In this document: one piece after another, positions 1 through 12,424 of the stretch
How positions within the stretch are numbered: position 1 is the first letter of the stretch
Layout: each line of letters begins with the position of its first letter
Position numbers and translations under genes: made by a program
NCBI GenBank assembly: GCA_045837725.1
Contig: JBEWZL010000188.1
Location: 18,951-82,950, forward strand
Direction of reading: 5' to 3'
Length of the DNA: 64,000 nucleotides
Origin: Vermamoeba vermiformis
Taxonomy: Eukaryota; Tubulinea; Echinamoebida
Notes under the pieces: generated by a model
The model's database searches: none
The model's input: only the letters and a program-made list of their open reading frames with translations
Told to the model about the DNA's origin: nothing

Positions 1-796
1 GGGGAAAAGCTATTTTTTGATCAAATTCCTGGAAGTGAACAAGAATTTCAGTCGTTGTTGGATGTAACGAGCGTACACTTGGATCGGCTGATTCTGGGAT
101 TCTTGTTCGACAAATTTAGACCTATTGAAGAAGATATGATGCGAAATACGAAGATCTTGGTGTTATTGGCTTGGAAATATGACAACGGCTCAAATCTATT
201 TTCAACGTTGCCGAAAGAGATCTTGCAAATAATATTGAAATTCCTTGAAAATCAACCATTGCACGTCCAATATGCGCATATGATAATGAAGAGAAAGAAT
301 GTGTCATGGTTCGATATATCAACCGAGACTGTGCTCAGATCCAGACACATCGCGAGATTCATCCGAGATAATTTTGCTGCCTTCCGTCGACCTTGGCAGA
401 TGCTACCTTACTACAAGCCTGAAAACAATCAAACGAGATGCAAAGTATATCGAGGAGATATTTATTGCTTGTATTAATGCGAAACAGGATCCGGCTTGGG
501 GTCCGGATCGGAAAATCATAACTTATTTTTGCAAGTATGGAACGAACGAACAAATTTTGCAGCAAATAGAAGCTGGAAAATATGCTGGAAGGGAACTCTC
601 CTCGAAAGTTATTCCGGTTTTGGAATACGCGGCCGTTGCAAAAAACATCAACTTCTTGAAAGTGTTTTTTGACAATCCAGCGAACCAAAATACAACGCTG
701 GACAAAGAAAAGTTCAATGAGATTGCGCGGAAAAGAAAGTACAATATTAGCTTTGAGGAGGCTGTTGCACTTGTAGAAAAGGCACGACAAAGATAA
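1..796 (+). CDS. F-box-like protein, 5'-partial
   Basis: The window opens inside a coding region with no start codon; the frame is open from base 1. Around residue 60 the motif LPKEILQIILKFL looks like an F-box helix (LPxEILxxIL), so a role as an SCF substrate adaptor is possible but inferred. The C-terminal half is helical and ends with VALVEKARQR and a TAA at 794-796. The first ~140 residues and the last ~120 lie in different frames, with the switch near 400-430. No credible GT-AG intron lies there, so either a very short intron was missed or one base is missing or extra in the assembly. No ankyrin or LRR repeat pattern is convincing. I do not recognise the family beyond the F-box-like motif. 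Confidence 0.5.
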
Positions 797-1494
797 TAAA
801 ATTCGAATCTCATACAGTCACTGCTTGCACATTTTAAAGAAAGCGTAGATCTCAATGATATTTAGATACAAACGCGAGAAATAAAGTTCGTTACCATAAG
901 CAAAAAAAGTACATCCGTTGCATGAGGCACTTCATTACACTACTACGCCTTTTGTTTTTCTATTTAAGAAAAATAAACGCTAGCGTTAGGAATGCGATCG
1001 TACGCAGAGTATGATTGAAGGGAGTCATGGATCCTGCTGGGGAACTGATTGTGCCAACCAAGAAGAGGCGATTATAGAGGGGGGGAATACGAACGCGAGA
1101 TCGGGGAGACAAAATAACACTGTGAATACGCAAGTCGAACCCTCATCCTATCATCGAATTGGCGAGCCAATTATTGTTTCTGCACAACTGTACCAGAAGA
1201 TGAGACGCAGGGGATACCCGCGCCAGGCCCCCCGCCAGCGACAGGATCCCCCAAATAAACCCTGATAGCCCAATCGACGCTAAGTGACGAGTATTAGTTC
1301 AGGATATTGATTTTCGTTGCTAACATATTCATTGAATTTCTTCCCTTTTTTTTTGTACCGGGGTTTTGGGGAGAGAAAGGGACATTGTGCATACCATAAT
1401 ACCGTTATGCGAAATTCGTAAGAACCGGCAGAAAAATTATCTTCTCGTTCATTTTCTGTCATTACATAATACGCACTTAGCTAATACAACAGCA
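797..1494. other. Intergenic region with poly(A) signal and one doubtful short ORF
   Basis: An AATAAA at 880-885 suits the upstream gene's 3' end. The stretch 1011-1265 (+) is open for 84 codons and more GC-rich than its surroundings, with an Arg/Pro-rich end, but it has no homology I recognise. I do not call it a gene. 1266-1494 is the AT-rich leader of the next gene. Confidence 0.5.
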
Positions 1495-3122
1495 ATGGAA
1501 AAAATACTTAAAACTCTGTATCAGTACAGCGAAGTACCTTTGGATGAAGAAGATCCGCGATACACGCAATGCTTTACTATCGATCAAGAATCAGAAATTA
1601 AAGGTGAATATTGGCATAATTTTACATTATTATTTTGCTAATATTGGACACCAGAATTCTTTGAGAAGTGGGGATTCGTTGTGGTTCGGGATGTGCTCAC
1701 AGAAGAGGACTGCACTGAGACTTTATCGGACATCTACAGTATTTTAGAAGCAGGTATATTAATATTTTATATTATTTAAGCAAATTTTAAATTTATTAAC
1801 GAAATTTTGGGCAGATGGCAAATTTCAACGCAACAATCCGGACACTTGGCACAATTGGCCCGCCGATGCTATCCCTCGATACGGCAATATGTCTAAGCCG
1901 CCTATATTTTTGCCTCAATTTATGAGAAATCGTCAGAACCCCAACGTCTACAAAGTATTTTCTATGCTTTTGAATGAGGAAGATCTTCTCTCGAATCACG
2001 ATCGCGCTTGCTTATTTAGACCTACAATGGGCGTTACCTTTTCGAACGGTAAATATCACGATTTAAAAATGATTTTTCGTATGAAATTAATGAAAATTTA
2101 TTGTTTAGGACAACGAGATCCGAAAGAGTGGGCTACTGCCGATAATGTTCATATTGATATGAACCCTTGGCACTGGATGGGAGACGGCAAGGTCAATCGC
2201 GATCACTTGCGCAGACTTCGATATGATCGCACTAGTAATTTCATATACGAGAACAACCAGCCCTCTCACGCAGGTAAAAAAAAAAATCTCAAATTTTGCA
2301 AATTATTATCAAGCCGTATACTATTGTCCCTTAATATTATGATTAATTCTGATTTTTTAGATGGTTTGCAACTCCAAGCAGTGCTTAATATTGTCGATAA
2401 TTATGTCGAGGACGGTGGTTACGTCTGCATTCCGGGCTTTAAATACGTCTTTGAAGAATATTTCAACGCGTGCAGACCAAATGGAAACATCGACGAGATC
2501 GCCTCGTATAATTTTAAGGAGAAAGATCCTGTTATGAAATACGTGAAGGTAAGATCCAGCTTCAAACTTCCGGCCTTTTGAAATTTCCAAATTTTTTGGT
2601 CAACGAAAATTAAACGGCTCGAAATATTGTTTCTATTATATTAGTGTAGTGTTGTATAATCAATGGCTAATTTAGTTTTTTTAGCGAGTGTCCATGAGAC
2701 CCGGATCCATGGTCATTTGGGACCAACGCATGGCCCACGGTTCTTATCGCAACAGATCGAGCAGAATGCGATGCGCACAGTTCATTAAAATGTTCCCGCG
2801 CAAAGCGATTGAAAATCCTGAACGAGCCAATGCCCGAGCACAAGTTTTGATTAGTGAAGTTAGTGCGTTAAAAGCACGTGATTTTGAACCGTCAAAACTT
2901 GGTGAAAAATTGTTTGGCTTGGATATGGTGACTGATGCTAAGGACCCGCCTGAGATGAGATCCGCTCCTAGTCCCTCGAACAACACGAATGTGGTCAATA
3001 ATACTAATAACCAGGCGAATGGCGCTAATAATAATAACAATAATAAAAACCGCAACAATAATAACAACAAAAACGGTAAAGTGCCGTTTAAGCCTAGGCC
3101 ACCAAAAAGCTCGAAAAAATAA
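1495..3122 (+). CDS. Phytanoyl-CoA dioxygenase (PhyH) family protein with Asn-rich tail
   Basis: Six exons (1495-1603, 1655-1753, 1815-2048, 2109-2273, 2361-2548, 2685-3122) splice into one frame. The N-terminal segment EFFEKWGFVVVRDVLTEEDC is the usual opening of PhyH-type Fe(II)/2-oxoglutarate oxygenases. The iron ligands are visible: HID (HxD) in exon 4 and the distal His in exon 6 (WDQRMAHGSYRN), followed by Arg residues suited to bind 2-oxoglutarate. The last ~60 residues are low complexity, rich in Asn, ending with a basic PPKSSKK. Substrate is unknown: PhyH relatives hydroxylate fatty acyl-CoA, alkaloids or other small molecules. No PTS1 peroxisomal signal ends the protein. The start is the first ATG in frame with the family homology. 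Confidence 0.85.
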
Positions 3123-3217
3123 AAAAAATATCTTGTATTGATTTCACTGAATAACGTGTTTGTTGATTGGTCGAAAAGGAAAAAGTCGGGACAGGTGTTG
3201 AAAAAAATGTGTTTTTT

Positions 3218-6196
3218 TTAATGACCGGTGTCTTCAAATTCTTTCATCAAATGATAGTTCAATTCAGCGCTAGGATCAGTAGGAATGTCGTGCTCTTTCT
3301 TTTGACGTCGCTAATGATAGGAATTATATTAGGTTAGTGAAGGTTCTAGAATGACATTTTTGACATTTTGTTTGACACTTACCAAAGCGATAATCTTGTT
3401 AATAATATCTACAAATGTTTCGATCATTGACAACACTCCGTGCAATAAATGATAAACTCCCAAGTTTGTCAGCACAGCCACGAACAATAATTCAATGAAA
3501 TTAATCGTCGTCTTCTTCGTATTAATGTCAAATTCTGCATTGCCAAATCTGAACACAAGTGAAAATCTGCTCGTGAAAAATTGATTTTCGGAAGTGGATC
3601 CGGCAACAGTGTTTTCAACGGTGTAATAAGTTTGCGTTTGTCTGTCACAATGGTACTCGGGCTCAGGCAAGAAGCTGAATTCAATCAATTTTCTGCAATT
3701 GAGAATGTTTCTTCTGTGCGAGACCAAAAACACTTGAGTTTCACCGTTGAAAATTCCGTTTGGCGGAAGAGTGTTGGTTATCAACTCGGATCTGATCCGC
3801 TGTGCATCGGTACGATTGTAAGTCTCAGCTGTGATTGTTATAGCCTGGGCCCAGAATGGAAACACGTTGGTTTGGGATCTGTATTTGATCGAGATTAAGT
3901 TCCTCGGTCTCGGCAACAGGCCATCGCTGAACGTGAAAGACACCATGCACGTGTTGGCATCGGTCAACGTGATCTCTGGCACCAACAAATCTTTGTTCAT
4001 GCCAACTGCATTGAGGTCCCATACTGTCTGATCGCACACGCCCTGGTAGCCGACAAACATGACAGTAAGATACAGGACCTGATCGTCAGGCTCTGCTGTC
4101 TTAATGCTCGGAATGACCTCCGTCGACACGATCTCTTCGTGCGACAAGATGATCACGTAGGCGATGATGAAGATGATGAACACGAACATGATCACCGAGA
4201 AGATGTGGCCGAGGATGAACAAGCAGTGGCCGCCTTTCTGTTTGTGGCCGCCAGTGCCGTGGCCTCCACCGTGAGCATCGTGATGACCGCCGCTGTCAGC
4301 GTGATGCGAAAGATTCCACGTTGATTGGACAATGTGCACGAGCTCAATGAGGAAGAAACTGTGCGAGAACCATAGCACGAGTTGTTCGCCGGCAAGTACC
4401 AAAAATGCAAAAGCTACGTGCACCCACAACAAAGGCAGCTGGTAGCCGAAGAACTCGACTTCAGCGGACTCTCGCGGCAACGAGGTGTTGATGCGGGGGA
4501 AGAGGTTCAATCGTGTTTCAATGTCCAAGTTGTCGCAAGGCGCGGGAGATCCAGCGGGACATCGCGAATCAGGCGTGCACGAGAGCGATCCTTCGGGACT
4601 GTATGTGCCACGTGGGCAAATATTGCACAAGCCGAAGCCATCAAAGTCTTTGTACTGCCCAGGCGGACATAATCTGCATCGCGTATTGTCAATCAGTTGT
4701 CGAGTGTGGTCCCAGAATTGACCGCGAGGGCACGACTGGAAATCTACCGAACGAAATTTCATTAGCCCTTGCAGATTTAAATAATGAATTTTAATCGTAA
4801 AAATAGCATATTAAATACTATAATTATTGCTTATATGATTATTTTTCGGGTAGTTTTGACTAAAATTTTGGTTTGGATCAGATCAAACTTACAATAAACG
4901 GATGTAGTGAGGTCGTTTTCGTATTTAGCGACTAATTGATCTCTGGATATAACACTAGCAATCATATTCTTTCGATCACCAACAAAGTCAGGGAAATAAG
5001 ACCAAAATGGAACTAAATAGGGCGTAGCTAAACTGCCGTTCAAAGGCACCGTCATCAAATACGAGTACGTTTCTCCTCCAATAAATAGCATGCCTTCACG
5101 GAAAGATAGTACTCGTCCAAATTGTGCTTCGGATGATGGCTGAAATGTTGTAACGCTCACACATCTAGTAGAAAATTAGATCAAAAAATTAAAAAATTGT
5201 TAAAATTAATGTTAGTGATTACTAATAGTACTAATAAGTCGTATATTATTGTATTATATTATTTTAACGACAATCATATTTTTCTCTTACGTTGTGGGTT
5301 GAACGTTTGGATCGCAGTAATAAACTTCTACCAAGGCCTCCGTTGAGGATGAAAATACTAGCCAATTCCTCCATATGGCCGCAGCAGTTGCTCTAAAGCC
5401 GATAATTCCAAAGGAGTAGGTTTGGTGCGTATCCAAGTTCCATAAATAAAATTGCGAAGTCGTAGCAAAGCTATTTACGACTGACAATAGCAAGTTCTCG
5501 TTGTTGACTAATATGCTTGAAAATCTAGTAGTCACTCGTTGCAATGGCGCTCTATAAATATAAACTTCTCCAACAACCGGATTGTCCAGATCGAATCCCA
5601 TAGCAAGGATCCCGCTCGTGTGATTGTTGCAGGAAATGACTAATGTGTTGTTGTATAATACTACATGGTCGGCGAATTGAGTTACGCAATAAAACGGGAA
5701 GCTGTAGCTGAATCCATCGTTCCAATAAATCTCCAGATCGCGTCCATTATCAGAGACGAAAAAGAAGTTGATTTCGAAGCTATGATCGAGTACGTATACT
5801 TGACGATGTTCTGGTACGCCCAAAGCTCGATAGTTGTCGTTGATAGCCATAGATCCAACAAACTCGTCACCAAAAAAATAATCGTTTTGGAAAACGAATC
5901 CACTGATATCATCTTCGTATCTATAATCAAATACGTGCGAATTCTCTACTTTGCCTTGAGAAATCATGCCGTACTTCTCGGTGAAGATCATCCGTTGGGT
6001 ATTTGCTAATTAAAAAATTATTGGCGGTTAGAAGTCTAAAACTCGAGTAATTTAATAATTATGATATTTAAATATAAATTATTAGTAATATTATTAAATA
6101 TAAGGGAGAGTTTAACACCGTACCTGAGCAAATCTGAACAAAACACAAAAAGAAAACGGCGACCACCGTCACTACACCCACTACTGATTTGCTCAT
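3218..6196 (-). CDS. Secreted-type three-TM protein: propeller-like ectodomain, Cys-rich GCC-like region, His/Gly-rich loop
   Basis: Five exons (6124-6196, 5291-6005, 4893-5164, 3383-4743, 3218-3310) give 837 residues. Exon 1 is a signal peptide. Residues ~25-350 are beta-rich with repeating blades, propeller-like but not assignable to a named repeat. Residues ~358-425 carry regularly spaced Cys in CPRG/CPPGQY modules, like GCC2/GCC3 or EGF-type surface motifs. TM helices are near 458-480, 527-555 and 768-790. The loop between the first two is packed with His and Gly (~500-526). A further extracellular domain precedes TM3, and the short tail starts RRQKKEHD. Function unknown; a surface receptor or adhesin is plausible. 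TGTCA/TGACA units lie in its last intron (3349-3380) and just upstream of its start (6290-6306). Confidence 0.8.
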
Positions 6197-6284
6197 TATA
6201 AAATTAATACATAACGTGTGGTGCCTAGTTTCTAAATGATAAATATCTACGCACAATACGTTTCGGAACTGCTGTTTTTGATCT

Positions 6285-6312
6285 AAACGTGTCACAAGTG
6301 TCAGAAATTATG
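6285..6312. promoter_or_regulatory. Two GTGTCA units ahead of the three-TM gene start
   Basis: GTGTCAC and GTGTCAG lie nine bases apart, about 90-110 bp upstream of the ATG at 6196. They match the half-site of the TGACACGTGTCA palindrome found in introns elsewhere in the window. A regulatory role is inferred from this recurrence only. Confidence 0.4.
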
Positions 6313-6473
6313 TCCCTTCGGAATTTACGAAAACGCTTTCTGGGCCAGTAGTATAATATAGTAATCATATTGAGTAACATTAGAAGTTTTTTTTTTTTAA
6401 TTTTAATACCACTAAAACGAGAAAGAGCTCAAATAACAAAATTGGTTTGTAACATAAAATATCGCTATTGTCC

Positions 6474-9400
6474 TTATTCAGAGCAACCAATAGCAGTAAT
6501 ATCAGTGATTCTTGAGCCCAAGTGAGTGTTCTGAGCCGAAGGACCATAAGTGATCTGGATGTAGCGAACAGCGGCAGGTCGGATCAAAGGCATCTCATAG
6601 ATGAAGTTGGTAATATCAGCAACGCCATCAGGAACACCAACGAGTTGCCAGTCGGTCCAGACACGGTTGTCCAAAGAAACTTGAACGCGGATGTAGTCCC
6701 AAACGGCTCTGTCGCGACCAGCGGGAGTCACGTGAGTGCCAATGGACTTGATGTAACGCAATTGACCCAAATCAACAACGATCTGTTGGAGGTCGTCACC
6801 GTCAGCAAACAAGAAGCCAGTCTCGCCATCAATCATCCAAGGAGTCTGTAAAATAGGTCGGTCAAAACTGGATCTAACCCCGATCTAACTGTCCAATATT
6901 CAAGCTTACCTTATCTTGTTTGAGCAAGTTGTCGAGAGTATCTTGAGTCTTTTGAGTGTGAACTGACGAGTAACCAATAACTCGAGCTCCAGCCTTCAAG
7001 GTGGCATAGTTGGTTTGAACAGGGCATGACAAGTCTACAATAGAATCCATTAGTATATGTAAGTATTAGTAGTAGATGAGGGCTACTTACCAGTATCAGC
7101 ATTGCCTTCAATGTAATCAACGATGGCTTGGTGCAGATCCGCTCGTTTTCGTTCGTCTTCGATCATCTCGGACAATTCCTTGAGCTCGAAAGTGATCAAA
7201 GTAGGATTGTCCTTGACACTCTTAGACCAGGCATCAGACTCTTCCATTTGGAACAACTCGGGGTGTCCTCCGATGTAGCGAATGTTGTGGTTGCTGGCCT
7301 CTTGGAACTCGTTGGTCAAGCGACGCTTGTACTCGCTCTTAGCAGAGGTGAAAGACAAGTGATGATGAAGCCAAAAGTAAAGCCAGATTGCTTCTTGATG
7401 TAAGTCTCGTCACTTTCCATCAACTTGCTCGTGTTGACAGTCTGTTGCATGCTAATTTGACCGCCAAAAGTAGCCTTGTGCAAGTAGTGCGTACCGAAGT
7501 ATTGAATGAAGCGCAAGTACTGGTGCTTAGTGTTGCGGTTGTAGGGAGGCAATTGAGACACTTGGTAAGCAGCGTATTGGTGCATTGTGAGCGTGTTAGG
7601 ACCGCAGCAAGGAGGCAACAAAATAGCTAAAGAAATTACACGTCAATTACGCTGTAATTACATAACAAAATGTCACAAAGCTTCTTACCATCGAACATTT
7701 TGTACCATCTGTCGTAAGTAACGAATCTCATGGCATCGTTACGAAGAGTGCTGGTGACAGTAATGGTTGTCTCGGATCTGCCAAACAAACCAAAGAAGAA
7801 ACCGAACGAGAAACCAGTGGTCTTGGCACGTCGCTCGAGGTAAGCACGAGTGTTGTTGTAGACCTCAACATGCTCTTCAACAATGACTTCAGCGTTAGCG
7901 TTGATCATGACTTCGTTGGGAACAGCCCACTCGACAAAGTTGCCAGCGTAAGGGTTGTCCATGAAGCGCTCATCGTCGTAGTTGAACTGAATGACAGGGA
8001 GTCTGAACTCTTCGAAGACTGCCAGGTGCGAGAGTTAGACGAGAAATTTCATCGTTTAAGTTTACTTACCAGCGTCGTAACCGGCACCGAGAAGGTTGAC
8101 AAGAGGGTTTTGAGAGTTAGGAGAGGTAGAGAACTCTTCCAAGTTGAGGGCAACCAACTTCTTGGCAATGAAGGCGAGTTCGTTGTTCGATTGCACGGTG
8201 TACACGGCCTTAAAACAAGTTAGTCACGTGTTCTCATAAATCATACCGGTCAAGTAACTTACAACTTCGTGGACCTTGCCTCCTTGAATACGAAGAGGAA
8301 TGTTGAAGCCGTGGTTGCCCAAGACGTTCCAAGCGTCGTTGACGTCTTGACGCAACAAAGTAGTGGAAGCAGGTCTGCGTTTGTTGGTGACACGAATGTT
8401 GTCGATGAAGATAGCAATCTCGACTTCATTGTCGGGCTTAGCGGGATCAATAGCCCAACCAACAACACGGTCAGCAGTCAACTCTTCAATGACACCACGA
8501 GGGTATCTCAAGTCAAGTTGCACGGGGTTGTACAACATTCGCTTTTGACCATCGAGAATGGCGTAGGCAACGAAGTTGAACATGCCAGAGCCTCGAATGT
8601 TGACAGGAATTCTGAAGCCGTGGTTGCCATCAACGTTCAATGCAGCACGAGAGACGGGGAAGTCAACGCCGGTTTGACCAGAAGCTTGAAGTTGATTGTT
8701 TACCCAGATCTCAATTTGGAGAGGGTTAGGAGGACTGAATCTGTTCCAAGCCCAGCCGCTGACACTACACGAAATCGATCATTAGTTTTTGTCGTGTCAA
8801 AAGTGTCAAAGTGTCAAAAACTACGTACGAAGCAGGAGTGACGTCCATGAGTTTGCCAGGAGGAGGAAGACCCCAGACCATGTAGTGAGCACTCTCGCGA
8901 GTGTGTCCGTTGAAACCAATCAAGACAACATACACATCAAAGCGACCTTCGCCAGGCAAAGTGATGGGAATGTCGTAGCCAATGCGATCAGAGGAAGGCA
9001 ATTGGAAGGCGTTTTGAACGTCAGGACGAGGATTTGCGGGTCTGCCTTCAGCGATTTGTTGACCATTAGCGTAGACTCTCACAACGGCGTCACGTGATTG
9101 GTCGAGCGAGTTGAAGATCCAACCACTAACTCTTGTCTCGAGAGCAGTCTCGAGGTTACCGAGAATTCGGTTAGCTGACTCGTCTATAAGTGATCGTTAG
9201 TAAAGCTAATATGGAGTAATTGTAAGGTTAACGTACCAACACCAAAACCTTGGATCGAGTAGACACGAGATCCAGCGGGTCCTTGCTTAGACCAAGGACC
9301 AAATTGAACGTGAATGAAGCGGATTTTACGAGGGAACTTGATAGACACTTCGTTGGTGCGTTGAACGATGTCGGGCAAGTTGTCTTCTTTGCCGATAGTT

Positions 9401-11982
9401 CCGAAATGTTCCCAGTTGCCGTTCGTCTCGGAAGTGTAGAAACGAATGAAGTCCCAGACTTGACGGTCCTACAAAAACATTAACGATACGTTAAATATGT
9501 ATAAGAAGGCAAGAACGTTACCTCTCCAGTACGAGCAACGTCAGCAACAAGTCTCATAATGTAACGGGGAGTGCCCAAGTCGATGGTAGCGCGTTGGTTA
9601 CCGTCCTGAAATATCATTGTTAGATACTTTAGTACAGACGAATCAGCCTTTGAATATACTCACGTTGTCTCCAAACATGTAGAATTCATCGCTAGGGTTA
9701 ATACCGGGTCGAACCAAGTTTTGGTGGTTTCTTCGATCCTCGCAAACCTTTTTCTTCCAGAAGATCCAAGAAGACTTGTACCAGCATCTGCGGTTTACAG
9801 AAGAAGTCCAAATAACACGAGCGCCTTGGTCGAAGTGAGCGAAGTTGGTTTGTGGTCCCAAATCTGGTGAGCCAGTGTCAGCAGGAACTTTCAACAAGTC
9901 TCTAGCGTAGTCTTGAGTGGCTTGTTCGAGGTCACTCTTCAAACGAGGGTCGGTAACGAATTCAGAGAGAGGAAGCATTCTACAAAGAAAAGTTAGTACA
10001 GTGAATCTGGATTCAACACGAAGAGACTGAAGTTTCGTAACCGAAGGATATAGCAGTTTAATTTCTTCTAATTTAATCGACTTACCTAGTTCTAAGCATA
10101 GCAGGGTTCTCCTTAACGGTAGGGATCCATTGTTGCCAGTTAGTAGGATCGAGGCCATCGCTAACACCACCAACAAAGTTAACTGTAGGAGTATGGTTCT
10201 CGCTGTAGATAGGATCAATGGTGGCTTGGATTTCACTTCGTCGTTCTTGGTTAGGTTCAGTACGGAACTTGAAGAAGGTCCTATAATAAAAGATCTCGAT
10301 CAACAAACAGATTCGCTCGCAGTATAACGTCGACTACTTACGAGGTTTGCTTGCGAATGTTGTCTTCGCTAGGATCAACCAACAAACGAGTGATGACGAC
10401 GTCTTCGAGCTTAATCGAACCTCCGAAGATCGCGGATGTAGCAACGTGAGTACCAAAACGTTCAAAGAAACGAACGTAGACAGCCTTGGTCTGGAGAAAG
10501 AAAGCAATGTAAGTTAGTTCTTTGAGAAAGCGAAAGAGACGAAAATTCATTGCCGTTGAGGCCATGAGGTTTGTATCATGAAGTTAGATCTGGTCTTGAC
10601 TTACGTTTGAGTCATAGGCAGGAAGGACACTAAGCCATTGTTGAACTTCATCAGTGAGCTGAACGTTCTCTGGAGGCAACATGTTCATAATGTAGAAAGT
10701 GTACATGCGCTCAGTAGTAGCAACACGAGAGCTGTATTGCATCAACATGCCGCGCATGCGAGTAGTATCCTGAGACAATTTGAACACACCATCGTTGTAC
10801 AAAGCAACGTTAATGCCGAACTCTCTTGACTTGGACTCTTGGAACTATTGTACAACGTATTAGAACGGATCTACATAGTCACAAACATGCTGATGGACGC
10901 GATAGTTGAGTCTTCATTTTTGCGTTATTTAAGCTTTATATTGACATGACGCTATACTTACTTGAACACTAGTGCTGAATACATCAACTTGCTCGTTAAC
11001 GCGAACTTCAGGCGTGTTCAAAATGAAAACTTCATCAGCCACTGAATAAGTCTAGTAAAAATAAACAATTATTTCATGAACCGAGAGAAATAGCATTAAG
11101 GAGTTGAATTACTTACAGTGTTGGTGTAAGGCGACCAATATCTACGACGGAACTTATAAGAAAGAACATGTTAGTTAAGAATCACATATTGATAGCTTGA
11201 TAAGATCCCGCAGTATTAAGCTTTAAACTTACTCGTTGGTTGAATTGAATAACTTGGGCGCGGTTCTCGCCAGTTACCCAATCAAGACCTCTGCCCATCA
11301 ATTCCAAACCTGAACTTGAACGTCAACACAAATTTGGAAAATGGGATCTCGCGCTAGAGAGATTATTTGTGGAGCGTAAGTAATTACCTGGTGGGTATGG
11401 CAATGGAGCACCACGAGACTGTTCCACGCTACGCTCAGCACGATGAGCTTCATCCAAGTCCAATTTAGCATTTTTGTCGTACTCGCCGACGGTTTGTCTA
11501 AATGGACGTCATTAATCATCTGTAATGTGATACTTCGTGCTAGCATGTTGATATTGATAAGTTATCGCTGTCAAATGAGGCAGATTTGGATGTATTGCGG
11601 ATAAACGTCGAACTTGTCATTATTGTCTCCGCTTGATCTGACATTGAAATGACACATCCGGTTTGTATTTGAATTTTAATAATTATAATCGTCGATAATA
11701 TCCTTCCGTATCTCCTAAAATATTATGCGCGTCGTATAATACGAATTAACTTACTTCCATTGGTTTTCGTGCAAGATTCGGGCAATTTCTTTTTCATAGA
11801 GCGGTTTGAACTCTTCATCAAAGATCTCCCATATGGATTTTTGGTTATAAGCTGACGCCTGAGGGATATTATGGCGTTAATTTTCATCGTGGACATGATT
11901 TTGTTTTTCGAAGCGGATTTCTTACCACGCTCAAAACGGTGGCGGCCAACAAGACCAACGCAATAAAGGACTTTGCGTTCAT
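6474..11982 (-). CDS. Secreted MACPF/discoidin protein: [MACPF-F5/8C]-3x GWA repeat-[MACPF-F5/8C]
   Basis: About 1,350 residues over 19 exons. Exon 1 (11926-11982) is a signal peptide. The first MACPF region carries the family signature near residue 250 (FFERFGTHVATSAIFGG, the aromatic-x(4)-GTH-x(6)-GG pattern), followed by a discoidin/F5/8C-like domain (~395-563). Then come three ~90-residue repeats, each starting V(S/V)GW(A/I) (from ~582, ~682 and ~781). A second MACPF region has YFGTHYLHKATFGG near residue 1050, and a second F5/8C domain ends the protein (WDYIRVQVSLDNRVW, then a C-terminal IGCSE). MACPF proteins insert into membranes as rings; F5/8C domains bind glycans or lipids, so an antibacterial, digestive or adhesive role is likely but inferred. 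The architecture looks whole, although I could not follow one reading frame without interruption through the second MACPF half. No substitute identity is suggested by the sequence. Confidence 0.85.
8790..8822. repeat. Intronic GTGTCAAA tandem cluster
   Basis: Inside an intron of the MACPF gene three units GTGTCAAA(A) follow one another at 7-9 bp spacing. The same unit recurs in introns of other genes in the window (29.6, 31.9, 37.9, 39.1 and 57.6 kb). Confidence 0.6.
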
Positions 11983-12424
11983 ATTTGACGAATTGGCCAG
12001 AAGAAATTAATTTCGACTTTTGTGGCCTTCCTTCGTGGTCAAAATAAAATTTGTCATTTCTGTCTTCGTGTTTGCTTCTTGAATGACGCGCACGTCAAAA
12101 TTTCATCGCTAAATTACCAAATGTACCGCCCGTACAGTAACGTTAAGTAGCGCAACATTGCAGCCGAAAGGGGTCTACACTTTCGTGCCGTGCTTTTTAG
12201 ATTCTTCTAGATGCAGATCGAATCTGACCTTAAACGAATGTCTTGCTGTATTTATGCCAATTTTTGCTTAAAGGCTGGTGCGCACGTGCCTATTAGTTCA
12301 CTGAACGGTTGCGCTAGCCAGAACTTTATTAATTTTATTCACGAAGATTTTTTTGTGAGCTGCACGCTCGAAAGAAGGCAGTTTAATTAATTTCAAGCAG
12401 TAAAACACATCACATATTTATAAC
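11983..12424. other. Intergenic region between divergent genes
   Basis: Divergent interval between the MACPF gene (-) and the small gene at 12425 (+). It is AT-rich, with a GC-richer patch near 12150-12215. No tRNA cloverleaf, ORF or palindrome stood out, so I see only presumed promoter DNA. Confidence 0.4.

Noticed and set aside
2744-3070. Minus-strand ORF starting with a Leu-rich run
   Set aside because: The Leu run is the reverse complement of the poly-Asn codons of the PhyH tail; not a signal peptide.
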